From Marsupella aquatica (Eukaryota; Marchantiophyta): a stretch of 64,000 nt of DNA. How positions within the stretch are numbered: the first letter of the stretch is position 1; each line of letters starts with the position of its first letter. The notes beneath the pieces are model-generated. The model had not been told where the DNA came from. It did not search any database and saw only the letters and a list, made by a program, of their open reading frames with translations. Shown here piece by piece: positions 10,346-20,867 of the stretch. The stretch is taken from contig OZ316892.1 of NCBI GenBank assembly GCA_973895155.1, forward strand, positions 26,660,001 to 26,724,000. The letters are read 5' to 3'. Both the position numbers and the translations under genes were made by a program.

Positions 10346-11098
10346 CGGAGTATACTCTTTTACAGAGCTTGAATGGGTTTGCAGGTGTCATTGCGAAGCC
10401 TTGAAGTTTTCACCTGTCAGTTTTCACCCAATAGATGAAGATTTTACTGTTAAAAACATCAATGCATGTACTGTATAATCAGAACAGTCTCACCTAGTGC
10501 CAATTGATTGAGGAAATGATTGAATGGTAGCAGATCATCAAACCCAACGCTAGCTAAATAAATCACATCTATCATCTATTTCAAGTTTGGTCGTCAACAT
10601 TCAAATAAATGTTCTTGATTCCATACTGGCTATATATCTTAACGTGCCCGGTCCGCTAGTTAAGAGACAGCCAATATGGAATTACGAACATTTACTTGAT
10701 TGTTTCCAATCCGCACCGATATTTAACTTTAAAACCTACTAAGCTGAAAAATTTTCGTTCAGTGTACGCGCAGGTAATGAGTCCACCCACGTTGTCAAGG
10801 TATCGACTACTTTCGATCACCACGAGTCCTAGTAGCAGGTGCTCAGATGACCGATCAACCGATCGCAGCTGGACGAATTAATCCTATATCGCAGCGCGCA
10901 ACAGCATGGTGGTCCATCATCATTCATCATTTGGAGCTGGGAGTCCGAGGACGTCACATCGCCAAACCGATCCAGGAGGTCCTGAAAAATCGTCGTGTAG
11001 ATGGGATATTAGCGATGATCATGCATCGTGATGAAAGCACTTTACATTTCAAAGCACAGGAGGTGTTGATCATATATCGTATGCCAAGAAAAAGGAAG
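10346..11098. repeat. Tandem unit 1: inverted upstream module fused to a gene 3' part
   Basis: 10346-10800 is the upstream module in minus orientation, including a palindrome at about 10604-10697. It joins at about 10800 to the forward family gene body (tttcgatcaccacgagtcc, then DQPIAAGRINPISQ in frame), which runs to the conserved tail and stops abruptly at about 11098. The next unit begins there; landmarks atgggtttgcag at 10373 and 11102 give a period of 729 bp. Confidence 0.85.
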
Positions 11099-11167
11099 AG
11101 AATGGGTTTGCAGTTGTCATTGCGAAGCCTTGAAGCTTTCACCTGTCAGCTTTCACCCAATAGATGA
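10847..11167 (+). pseudogene. C-type family gene fragment (unit 1)
   Basis: An open frame with MTDQPIAAGRINPISQ from the repeat domain, then GVRGRHIAKPIQEVLKN, a MHRDES block and AQEVL of the conserved tail. It then runs into the inverted module (GLQLSLRSLEAFTCQLSPNR is module sequence). It lacks all N-terminal parts and is a rearrangement product. Confidence 0.6.
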
Positions 11168-11505
11168 AGATTTTACTGTTAAAGCATCAATGCACGTACT
11201 GTATAATCCGAACAGTTTCACCTAGTACCAATTGATTGACGAAATGATTCAATGGTAGCAGATCATCAAACCGAATGCTAAATAAATCCTATCTGTCATC
11301 TACCTTCAAGTTTGGTCGTCAACATTCAAATAAATGTTCTTGATTACATCGTCCGCTAGTTAAGACACAGCCAATATATATGGAATCACGAACATTTACT
11401 TGATTGTTTCCAATCCGCACCGAAATTTAACTTTAAAACCTACTAAGCTGAGAAATCTTGGTTCATTGTACGTGGAGGTAATGAATCCACCCACGTTGTC
11501 AAGGT
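11099..11505 (-). repeat. Tandem unit 2: inverted upstream module with eroded palindrome
   Basis: Second copy of the 10373-10800 block. The palindrome here has lost most of its left arm: only aaataaatgttcttgatta remains before the loop, while the right arm is intact to 11400. It ends at about 11505, where the forward gene body resumes. Confidence 0.82.
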
Positions 11506-11960
11506 TTCAACTTCTTTCGATCACCATGAGTCCTAGTAGCAGGTGCTCAGAAGGCCGATCAACCGATCGCAGCTGGACGAATTAATTCTATATCGCAGCG
11601 CGCAGCAGCTTAGTGGCCCATCATCATTCGGAGCTGGGAGTCCGAGGATGTCACATCGCCAAACCGATCCAGGAGGTCCTGAAAATTCGTCATGTCGATG
11701 GGATATTAGCGATCAATAATCATGTATAGTGATGAGAACACTGTACATATATATACACAGGAGGTGCTGAGCATCGTATTCCAAGAAACAGGAAGAGAAC
11801 GGCTACTTTGCAACTCTTTGCAAAAGCAGAAGATGAGTGACTTGGGGTTGCACAAGTAACTTACCGAGAATGCTAAGGATATATCAGGCGACCAGAACCA
11901 CTAGACGAGACATATAACAAGATTCTTCGGAGTCCAGCCAAGCCCACGGCGAACGGTTTG
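11506..11960 (+). pseudogene. C-type family gene 3' part (unit 2)
   Basis: Starts with the ttctttcgatcaccatgagtc block and runs through the DQPIAAG-like region (frame broken by aggccgatcaacc), the MHRDES-equivalent region (disrupted by an atatatata insertion near 11750) and the tail with gatgagtgacttggggttgc. It continues collinearly with 31020-31200. No full frame remains. Confidence 0.65.
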
Positions 11961-12059
11961 GAGCAAGGTTTTGCGGAGTACTAGTACATATGTTAAGTTG
12001 CATTCGCGTGAATCTGGCCCACCTCCCATCTCCAGGCGGAAACAAACGAACTATAAATA

Positions 12060-12195
12060 ATGTCTAATTTTGAATCCTCTGCTTTACGACATTGCATTAG
12101 ACGTGTAGCTATAGCTCATCAGATTTTGATCCAACAAAACAATAGTAACTGAGTCATGCGCACAACATATTGAACTCTACATTGGCAGGAACTTG
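12060..12195 (+). pseudogene. Small ORF copy with premature stop
   Basis: The same MSNFES start as 7763 and 31278. A TGA replaces the codon after NNSN, and the remainder is out of register. Confidence 0.5.
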
Positions 12196-12279
12196 AAAGT
12201 CTACATACACGTACCGGCGTTGGGACTAGACCTTTAGTTCTTCATTAACTATATTGTGAAGTGTATCTAGAGAAAAATA

Positions 12280-12730
12280 CATGAACGGAGTTGAGTACAT
12301 CGCATACGTTGAGGTTGGAGATGTCCTCGCCTTCAACGTGCAAGAAGGGACTCGGAAAAGAACCATACTGACACCATTTGCTGACAAATCTATAACGAGA
12401 TGCTAGGTAGTTTTCAATGCAAGTCTGCTGAGGATAGACACTAATCATCAAAGGCTCCATGTGCAAGAGGTACGTATGATTGTGCTAGACATCATTGATC
12501 ATGTGCCAATACAGGTTTTCGATCGAGGTTGCAATTTTCCTCGTTCAATACCTGGTGTTTCAGACTTGCAAGCACATAACGAAAGTGTCGTTCCTACATG
12601 CAGCGAACAGTATGACCTGAATTGCAAACTACAGCAACTCGTTCTTCATGAAAGGCGACTGTCATTCTGATGTTCTCCCGAGTCTCTTCCTGCACGTTGA
12701 AGGACGAGTAAATAGTCAGCTTGAACGCAA
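12280..12730. ncRNA. Foldback, copy 2
   Basis: Arm cores 12330-12355 and 12678-12703 pair over 26 nt as in copy 1, with a loop of about 320 nt. The left arm is nearly identical to copy 1. The two arms have stayed complementary while the intervening loop has drifted more. Confidence 0.58.
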
Positions 12731-13650
12731 GCCATGTATAGAACTCCATTCAGATATCCTTCCCTAGCTTCGATGGTAACAGGCCGGACCTCGAGAGATA
12801 TGTTCTAAAGCCTTATTCTCAGTTTTGTTTAGTGTTCCGAGACTTACATTGCAAAAATCCCCCGTCCCAAGGTATCCCGTCCACTACTTAATATACTCTC
12901 CAGTGCTGTTTATATATGCCCATAGATCTACACTAATCCCTTTAAGTTTCTGACTTAGTTAAATCAAGCAACCGTCCTCTCTGTATATTGTTTTTGTGAA
13001 TGGACTTCGCAAAAGAAAGTAGCAGTTCACCAAGCTGGTTTTTGTCTTGGCTGTGGCGTCCAACCATGCTATTAACTCTCAAAACCATGCTATAAGTGCA
13101 AGTAGAAAAGATTTTGCATGAACCAAAAATATTATGTGAGCCCTTGTCTCATGGGATGCCTTGTCCACTAGCACTAGTGATATGGATTAGTGCATTTATT
13201 ACTCTATATATGTACAAAAATATGGTCTTATCAGTATAAAGTATTTTATTACTCTGTAAACATGAAGGCCCTTATCATTATCGACAGGTCAATAGTACAA
13301 ATTATGTATACATGATGCACTTAATATCTATGGTTTGGTTTTACTTCTTTGTTGTAACTTGTTGACTCACAAAAACAAATTCAATTGACATATACAGTTA
13401 GGTGGGGAATTAGCTAAAGGACAACCCCATAAAATGTAGTAAATTCTTCCCCAAAGTGAGTACAGCCTTTTAGGGAGGTGGAATCTAGCCAAAATTTTCA
13501 CCACCATAAAAATGCACATCTTTGTTTCTCATCACTCCCAATCAAGTGTTTACCACAAGATGCTCAGAACATTCTTGAAATTTAAGTCAGGTCCAAATTT
13601 GCTATTATTGTGATGCGGCAAGACATATTGTCTATACATGGTGTTGTGAA

Positions 13651-13680
13651 ACCTAACCCTAAACCCCTAAACCCAAATGG
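13651..13680 (+). repeat. Degenerate telomere-like CCCTAAA patch
   Basis: cctaaccctaaacccctaa followed by accc gives about four imperfect CCCTAAA units, the plant-type telomere repeat. It is too short to be functional; it may be an interstitial relic or an accidental telo-box-like tract. Confidence 0.55.
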
Positions 13681-13888
13681 TAACAAGGGCTACAATCATT
13701 TTTCAGCGTTAACTGTATAAAAGCAAGAGGTTACCAGTGATAAGCCTCTCTATTCTCCTATAATTGGTAAAAGCACAAAACCATGAAATTGCATTTACCA
13801 AAAAATGCATGGGTTGCCTGATCTTGGCAAGGTTCTTGGTAGAGTTAAGAGTGCATAAATTAGGTACGGAAATGTAATGTTGATGAAA

Positions 13889-13991
13889 GGGGGGGGGGGG
13901 GTGTTCCACCTTAACCCATGATGTCATCTGTACTGAGGAAGGGGGGGTTCCACCTTAACCCATGATGTCATCTGTACTGAGGAAGTTGCAT
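13889..13991 (+). repeat. Poly-G run plus 44-bp tandem duplication
   Basis: Thirteen G (13889-13901), then two units beginning ttccaccttaacccatgatg at 13904 and 13948. A second 7-G run ends unit 1. Slippage or duplication templated by the G runs is likely. Confidence 0.9.
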
Positions 13992-15544
13992 AGTGTGGAC
14001 ATACTATGGTAAGTCCACTTCTTCATTTTACAAAGCATTGGACAGTAACATCACTTGTAACGTGCAATTTTCTCATTTTGTAATAAACTTGCTTTGTTTT
14101 TGGGATTCTATGTGTGATCTGGGTATATATATTATTTATATCATTTACCAAGTGCACGGGGAGTTTTTACTCCTACTATTGTTCATTCACTTTCAAATTG
14201 TGGTGCTCAATCTGCCATCCTCAACACAACTTGGTATCAACAACTTGGTATCAATCCCTGTGACCCTCGGATACCTACACATACATTAAACAAAGGGATT
14301 GATAAGTGCAGTTTTTAGGGGGTGTGCGCTTATGAAGGAATGAAACACCTGTCTAATGCATGCCAGTTCAGACTTCCCAATTGCGGTGCACTTAGAGAGA
14401 GTTAAATGTTTTGAGTGCAAAGTCAAGCATGTCCCAGATAAAGGGGACCTCAGAAGGCCATTGGCATCCCATGAGGGACTTGTCTGGCGTCCACTCCTTT
14501 TGCCTGGAAAGATGCTTGACTTTGGTCCTTTTGGTCTGACCTCAAACTTCTCTTGGTATGCATGAAAGGCTGTACGTCCATGTATATATGGCCATAAATT
14601 TCAACATATTGTGACTTCCCAAACCCTGTTTCAAACCAACAACTGATACACTAATTAACCATTTGTTATTGAAACCAAATTATATAGCATTCCGGGATAG
14701 CATTTTTCAGTGAAGGAGACTACAACCAAACTAGCCAAAAAAAATTAATCTCAGTTAAACTTGCTTAGTATTTATATTCTAGCTTATATCCAGAAAGCAA
14801 GAGAAAAGAGAAAAACCAAGCAGTTTACATTACGCTACTCAAAATTAATGTTCTTGAGGTGGAGAACCTAGATCTTTTTAAAGTTTAAAAGAAAAATTTA
14901 GAGGCAACCTTTTAGGTCATAATTATAAAAATGTAGGTCACCCCTGCCTATCATACAAGGGTTGTGCAAGCAAGATTATACCTCTACTTATTCCTAGCAG
15001 CTACAATTTTTCATATTCCAAATGTAGCAATCCATCTGTTTGACTTGTTTCATTGAGCAGCATGCATGGGACTCCTACTGTAGCTGCATGGGCCTGAACT
15101 GCGGGTGGTTTTGTTTAGCAACATAAATAAATAATTCGATTTTACCTTTTGAGTTCAGATAAATCGATCCCAATAAGATCGATCTTCATTAATTTATGAA
15201 AGGAAGTTTGGTTACACGTAATGTTTGTCATCCTGGATGGTTCAAATGCAATCAATGTTCTCATGGATCCCATGGAAGCCTAATTAGAAATCCTAACCAT
15301 TGATTTAGAGCATCAGAACTATCCAATCGAGCATGTGAAGGCAGCTTAGAAATTCTATTTTGATCAGAGCTGCATACTAAGGTCTAGTCATTTCTTGACT
15401 CTACTTTTAATACGCAACGTAATTTGTCTAATTACACAATAAAGAGTCACTTTGACGTTGTAAGTTGAGTGAGCTCCAATGGTTCACAAAAAAGTAACCA
15501 ATAGACTTCCTCTTAAAGAATGAGTGGCAAACGTCGTAACTCCC

Positions 15545-16296
15545 TGTTCCCAATTGCAAAAAACCCAATAAAGGGGGAAAATAAAGGAGAAACCAGAAAA
15601 AGGCAAGAGCCAAAAAGACTAGGGGGCAAAATTATGCTGAAAAGCCTACATGGCCAGAGAACAAAGGCCCCACCAAACAGACAAAGAACAAGAGCCCTAT
15701 GAAACCATGTACTGAAACTGTTGGTAGAGCTCCAGGGTGAATAACATAGGAGGGTCATGAAGAGGAAGTTGACTAGAAGCCCTAAATCCAAGAGCCTCAG
15801 CCAATCAACGATGGTGAAGGTCAGGGCAAACTACCTAAACTAACTGCCTAAAACCTAGTGATCCCAATCAAACACCTCCTTATAACTCACGTTGGGAGCA
15901 CAGAAGAAAATATTGTGCTATACAACTAAAATCACAAGTTTGGATTGTGTGTGTCCGGGATAAGCTGTCCATCCAGGCTTGTGGTCAAAGTTCTGTGTCC
16001 AGCTGGACTTTAAGTTCCCTTGTGACATGCTCATCATGGAACAGGCTTCACTTTTTGACTTGTAGTAATTTGTGAATGATTTCATAGTGTCTTAGAAAAG
16101 TAGATTTCCAACTTTCATTATTCTTTTTACATTTTTGTGACTTGATAAAGGTACGATAACACACGTAGATTGAGCGAATTCAGCGTCCACGTCATACACA
16201 TCCTACTAATACTAATGACAAAGTTTTTGAAATTCCCAAGGCTCAACTTGAGTACTCAATTTCTTCCTACTTCGTAATAAGTGAAAACCCTTGATA
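15545..16296. repeat. Noncoding segment, paralogue of 44378-45130; no gene seen
   Basis: Begins at cccaattgcaaaaaacccaa, also at about 44376, and remains collinear until gtgaaaacccttgataag, where the retroelement begins. Short ORFs here are not conserved between the two copies. Confidence 0.8.
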
Positions 16297-17965
16297 AGAA
16301 AAAAATATACACATACTTTATACAGAAAAAGGCCAAATAGAGTACAAAAGAATAAACAAGAGAGGTCCCAAGTGGACAAAACCAAACGCAAAAGAAGTGA
16401 GCAAAAGGAAACCCTAAAAACCAAGAAAGAGGAACTAAAAGAAGTGAGCAAAAAGAAACCCCTAAAAACCAAGAAAGAGTAACTAAAACTACCGCAAATG
16501 GACCGAGGTCCTCATCATACCTAGCAAATGTGGCAACAAGCTAGTGGTCTACATCAAATGTCGAAACTAGATCGGCAAGTGGGACAGGAATGTCCTCTAG
16601 GGGGGCTAGCCGGTGCGGAGTCACACTAGCACCCACTGTCAGAGATCGACGATAGACGGCCCGAGCTTGAGCACGCTGTAAGGTGACTGAAATGCGTTGG
16701 CGAAAGTGCGTGGTCAAAACAGATAGCGGGGGCCCGGTGGGACCCATCCGGCCGTGAACATCCCGAGCAGCTTGGCGAAGAAGCCCGTCGAACTGATGAT
16801 GGAGACGCCCAAATATCTCAAGAGCAAGGGGCAAGAAGCTATCAGATGAAGCTCGTGCAGCATATTTGGCCTCCTTCGTTGTTGCTGCTCGTGATGCTGC
16901 TGCCCCTGCCGTTGTTGCCGCTGTCCCAATGATGTCTTGGCGCAATGGGTTTGCCACCACTACATCTGCCAAAGTATGGTGACCGTCACGGACCATGGTA
17001 AGATCCACCCGTAACCGCTGTGATGGAGGACCAGGTAACTCGAGCACCACCTCCCGCCGCGCGCAGACCAAAGAGCCAGAGAGAACCTGAGCAGTCGCAT
17101 CTCTCACAGCGTCATGAACAAAAATGGTTTCGCCGCCCAAACTGCATCGAAGAAGATGGACACCTGTGGCATCACAAGGCTTCCCACAACTGCAAGTAGG
17201 AGGTAAACCAGCAAGAAGTGGGTGGGGCAAGCCCATACGAAGACGCATGGCTGTCACAAACTCCGCTAAAGACATCCGCAGGTGAGGAATGACTGGATTG
17301 GCCTGAAGCCAGCCTCCTGCGCCTTTCCCCCCGGAAGAAAGAATCCGAGCTCGGTCCGTGGCAGGTGCCTCGGTGAGGATGCTGGAAAGGGTGAAAGCGT
17401 GCATACGCCCAGCAAGGTATGCCTGAAGACGGACGGGGTCCAAGGATAAAAACTCTTGGAATGAAGGTAACGCAGCTCGAACAGGATCGGGTAATGATGA
17501 CCGCGCCGTGCGCAAATGAACCTGAAATGGGAGGGAACCCTCCTCGACCTCCATGAGGGATGAAAGTAAAAAAGGTCGATCCTCAGTAAGGAAACGATCA
17601 GCCAACAATGAGAAGGCGGCCGCCCACGCGCCCAAGAAGGCCAAAGGTGCAAGGCGCTCAGTGGAAGTAAGCCCAAAACCACCGTGAGAAATAGGAAGAC
17701 TGAGCTGTCGATGAAGCCATGGAGATGAGAGTAAAGTACCTGGCCCTAAAAGAGAGGCCAAAGTCTCACGAATGGAGACATCAAACGCTTGGAGGTGTAG
17801 ATAAAGATCCTCGGTAGGGGGATGTGTCCGAGCCAAATAGGATGCACGAGGGTGGATGCATCTCAACAACAACCCAAATGCTGCCTGAGAGTCTGCTAAC
17901 TTAGGGAGCATAGGAGTAGGGGCTAAGCCAGCCTGGAGAGCCTTGATAAGTGTCCATATACACTG
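16297..17965 (-). mobile_element. 5'-truncated non-LTR retroelement, present in one duplicate only
   Basis: The paralogue at 45130-45180 lacks this DNA. Left junction: gtgaaaacccttgataag then aaaaaaatatac. Right junction: cctgataag then cgcagaaatcccatcactc, which continues in both copies. The flanking tgataag could be a short target duplication. However, the empty site has tgtacttatacacttttcgg between the equivalent points, so a target deletion or replacement is equally possible. There is no poly(A) at the 3' end (the minus strand ends T-rich). The 3' untranslated part includes a 47-bp direct repeat (16394-16487). Confidence 0.82.
16394..16487. repeat. 47-bp direct repeat in retroelement 3' region
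   Basis: Two units begin gaagtgagcaaaa at 16394 and 16441 and differ at a few bases. Each contains aaaccctaaaaaccaagaaa. Confidence 0.85.
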
Positions 17966-17998
17966 AATCCTGATAAGCGCAGAAATCCCATCACTCAC
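16541..17998 (-). CDS. Retroelement C-terminus: zinc finger plus restriction-like endonuclease (partial)
   Basis: 485 uninterrupted codons; the first 11 or so are flanking DNA, so the true product is truncated at its N-terminus. Residues 99-125 (LSLPISHGGFGL..LAFLGAW) fit the post-RT thumb region of non-LTR elements. C269, C271, C275, H281 and C285 form a CxC..C.....H...C finger. Then come E320, RVD (D332), ADVVV (D345) and KEAKY (K375, K378, Y379), the layout of the PD-(D/E)XK-like endonuclease of R2/Utopia/Dualen-type elements. The usual Pro before the first Asp is Val here. GC-richer than its surroundings. The open frame implies a recent insertion. The clade is uncertain. Confidence 0.72.
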   Translation of the reverse strand: MSDGISALIRIQCIWTLIKALQAGLAPTPMLPKLADSQAAFGLLLRCIHPRASYLARTHPPTEDLYLHLQAFDVSIRETLASLLGPGTLLSSPWLHRQLSLPISHGGFGLTSTERLAPLAFLGAWAAAFSLLADRFLTEDRPFLLSSLMEVEEGSLPFQVHLRTARSSLPDPVRAALPSFQEFLSLDPVRLQAYLAGRMHAFTLSSILTEAPATDRARILSSGGKGAGGWLQANPVIPHLRMSLAEFVTAMRLRMGLPHPLLAGLPPTCSCGKPCDATGVHLLRCSLGGETIFVHDAVRDATAQVLSGSLVCARREVVLELPGPPSQRLRVDLTMVRDGHHTLADVVVANPLRQDIIGTAATTAGAAASRAATTKEAKYAARASSDSFLPLALEIFGRLHHQFDGLLRQAARDVHGRMGPTGPPLSVLTTHFRQRISVTLQRAQARAVYRRSLTVGASVTPHRLAPLEDIPVPLADLVSTFDVDH

Positions 17999-17999
17999 T

Positions 18000-18480
18000 C
18001 AAAGGCATTTAGGAAGATATAATTATGTTTCATGAAACCAGTAGCTAGAAAACTTTTCTAAACATATGGACCCAGGAAACTTTTCTTAGAGTTTGGACCC
18101 CATGAAAATGTCATTTGAAGAAAACATCCATCTAATCTACCCAAAGGTCCATTGTTGGCCAGTTACCCTGGCCTGAACGGGTTCTCTGATGGTTTTGCAA
18201 ACATCACGGGTTGCTGTTATCCTACTAATAATTAGCAAAGGGAAGCTATTTTATAGTCTGAAGCCTAGACACTAACTCTCAATAAGAACATAAGTGACAA
18301 AACTTAAAATGAGGGTGCTTCAAAAAGACACAGCAAAGATTAAGGTGGACAAATCTAAGATTGACTCAGATAAATAGATAAAACTGAAATCAAGATGGAC
18401 AAACACAAGAATGGGGCAAACAAAATGAACAGTACTTTTTTTTGCAATATTGTTTGTTTGTCTATCGAGCGAGTAATACT
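18000..18480. repeat. Noncoding segment, paralogue of 45180-45865 and in part 8650-9050
   Basis: The collinear landmarks catcactcactcaaaggcat, ggtccattgttggcca and gacactaactctcaataaga are seen in both. No gene is recognised. Copy 2 has a minisatellite expansion here (45621-45770) that this copy lacks. Confidence 0.8.
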
Positions 18481-19661
18481 GCTAGTCAAATAATTAATAC
18501 TCGACAACATCCGATAGCTCCGTTCTAAAATGTCGCTCGCGCGCGTCCTACAAACCAACGTGCAGCAGATCCTTATTCAGACTAATTAAGTACATCCGAT
18601 CAGTTGAGTCTCAATGTCGATCAAGGATTCAAGGCAACTTCATTCTTCGCCCTTGAAGCTTTGTTCGTTGAATGATACATTGAACTTACTAGCGCACAAA
18701 CTGCATACACGCATATTAAATCGCGATCTCTCATCTTGCGCTCGCGCAGTGCAAAACTTGAGTTGGATATATCCACGGCTCTAATCTGCACAAGGAGCAA
18801 AACTTGAGATGGATATATCCACGACTCTAATCTGCACAAGGAGCAAAACTTGAAATGGATTACACAACCATACCTGCACAACGAAACAGCCCTTCTTAGC
18901 CGGTAATAGGTGAATGATGATACAAATTCCAAACAGCGAAGGTTCCTGGCATGTAATTAATGAAGTCGTCCTGGCTGCTAGTGTAGTTGAGCATTGACGA
19001 CCAAAGTTGAACGTCAATAGCGTACCCACAGTCATGGACTACAATTATGCACTCCACAGTTTGATGATCGATCTGCGCCCATTGAGTCGTTTCCCTGATG
19101 AATTGGCATTAGATGAAACTGTCCTGATGTACATCGACGTTACGTTCGCGGGAGATCAAGACCTGTGTTTGTGGCCAAACTAGCTCAAACGGGAAGTAGC
19201 TCAAGAGCGTGTTATGGTTTTGAGAAATTCAAACCTACCAACGTCCCTTGATCGAATGAGCGTATGCATCCTGAACGGATGCATCAACGAATCAAGCCCG
19301 CATCGTACCCTTTGACGTCAAATGAAAGTGTCACCGCTTCTAACGACTCAACTAACAACTAATCTACTTGATGCAAATCGAACTCGATTACTATTTTATC
19401 GATCGTGAGGAAGTCATGCACCTAGAACAGATACGCACTAGCCACCCAATCAGGCCCCATTGAAGCTAGCCAGGAAACCATTTGTTATACTTCTGCAATG
19501 TGCATTCACAAAGTACCGATCGATTTGACCCAAGAGAACTGATCGACCTCACGCAAATCGAGCTCATGCATCTCGTATTGATGGTGAGTAAATGGACCTG
19601 TAGCAGAATTACGTACGAGTTACGACGTTAAGCCGCCGCACGACGATGTTTTGCTGCTGCA
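18480..19661 (+). promoter_or_regulatory. Upstream module of A-type gene, copy 1
   Basis: A block of about 1.1 kb that recurs at 9055-10200, 45865-46985 and 54040-55160, and as a variant before the B-type copies. Ordered landmarks: ccgatagctccg, the CpG-rich tcgctcgcgcgcgtc, the 48-54-bp tandem tract (18745-18895), the CTCGTCC(G/T)GGCTGCTAG block, gtttgatgatc, catcctgaacggatgcat, and gagctcatgcatctcgtat just before the ORF. Its position and retention suggest promoter or 5' untranslated DNA, or simply co-duplication. No clear TATA box at the expected distance was found. Confidence 0.45.
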
Positions 19662-20867
19662 ATGGATAGGAAAGTTGCACACAAAGAAAACATCACATCG
19701 GAGACAACGAGTGCGGCTGATCATGATGAAGCGGCCATATCAACGAGTACCCTTCCGGTCAAAAAGAGATACCGAGGAGTCCTCGAGCCGTGGTCATCAC
19801 GCTCCACATCTCAGTCGCTTGATTCCATCAACTTCTCTGAAGCGGGCTCTGAAGCTGCCATATCAGCAAGTACGCTTCCGGTCAAGAAGAGATACCGAGG
19901 AGTCCTCGAGCAGTGGGCATCACGCTCCACAGCTCAGTCGCTTGATTCCATCAACTTCTCTGAAGCGGGCTCTGAAGCTGCCATATCAGCAAGTACGCTT
20001 CCGGTAAAAAAGAGATACCGAGGAGTCCTCGAGCAGTGGTCATCACGCTCCACAGCCCAGTCGCTTGATTCCATCAACTTCTCTGAAGTGGGCTCTGAAG
20101 CGGCTTCTACCGCGTCCTATGATGAATATGGAGCACATGTAGCACACGGCAGCCTGTGTCATCGTTTACCTCGAGACAAATCGAACGCGAATCCAGGGAA
20201 ACTCCTTGCTCATGAGCCTCTAGCGCAGAAACCCTGGGGAGCAAACCTGCTGCAGGGGAAGTTCTCTCGAACTACACCAGTCCCAAGAGCAGCTGTACAG
20301 ATAACGGAGCAACCGATCGCAGCTGGACGGATTGATCCGATATCGCAGCAACAACATGGTGGTCCATCTTCATTTCCGGGAGCCAGATCGAACTCGGATC
20401 AAGGGAAATTTCTCGCTCATAAACCTCCAGCGCGACAGCCCTGGGGAGCAAACGTACTGCACGGGAAGTTCTCTCGAACTCCACGAGTCCCAAGAGCAGC
20501 TGCACAGACATCGGATCAACCGATCGCAGCTGGACGAATTGATCCGATATTGCAGCAACACCATGCTGCTCCATCTAAGTCATTTTCAGGAACCAAATTA
20601 ATCTCGAATTCCGGGAAGTTGCTTGCTTATGAGACTGCACCGCAGAAACCTCGGGGAGTAAAGCTGCTGCAGGGGAAGTTCTTTCGAACTCCACGAGTCC
20701 CAAAAGCAGGTGCACAGATAACGGATCAACCGATCACAGCTGAACAAACTGGTCCGATATCGCAGCAACACCACGGTAGTCCATCTTCGTTTTTGAAGCC
20801 ATATCGAACTCCAATCCAGGGAAATACGTTGCTCATGAGCCTCCAGCGCAGAAGCCTTGGGGAGTAA
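19662..20867 (+). CDS. A-type repeat-protein ORF, copy 1 (401 codons, frameshifted 3' end)
   Basis: ATG in MDRKVAHKEN, shared by all family copies. Residues about 23-145 are three tandem 41-residue units (123 bp: 19728, 19851, 19974) carrying LPVKKRYRGVLE(P/Q)W. Then come CHRLPRDKSN and repeats of about 69 residues with the skeleton GK(L/F)LAH, KPWG, GKFSRTP, AAAQ, DQPIAAGR, DPISQQHHG, PSS. The composition is G/P/S/Q/H-rich and likely disordered; there is no signal peptide or membrane segment. A frameshift near 20820 ends the frame. The next frame continues the repeats to about 21115, so the ancestral product was longer. Function unknown. Confidence 0.55.
   Translation: MDRKVAHKENITSETTSAADHDEAAISTSTLPVKKRYRGVLEPWSSRSTSQSLDSINFSEAGSEAAISASTLPVKKRYRGVLEQWASRSTAQSLDSINFSEAGSEAAISASTLPVKKRYRGVLEQWSSRSTAQSLDSINFSEVGSEAASTASYDEYGAHVAHGSLCHRLPRDKSNANPGKLLAHEPLAQKPWGANLLQGKFSRTTPVPRAAVQITEQPIAAGRIDPISQQQHGGPSSFPGARSNSDQGKFLAHKPPARQPWGANVLHGKFSRTPRVPRAAAQTSDQPIAAGRIDPILQQHHAAPSKSFSGTKLISNSGKLLAYETAPQKPRGVKLLQGKFFRTPRVPKAGAQITDQPITAEQTGPISQQHHGSPSSFLKPYRTPIQGNTLLMSLQRRSLGE

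Larger units (their letters stand above)
12950..15530. repeat. Noncoding segment, paralogue of 32150-33625; no gene seen
   Basis: Starts with aaatcaagcaaccgtcctc, also at about 32176, and ends at tcttaaagaatgagtggc, also at about 33625. Copy 1 has extra DNA at about 13620-15000, which includes a telomere-like patch and the poly-G tract. AT-rich with short unconvincing ORFs. Confidence 0.75.
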
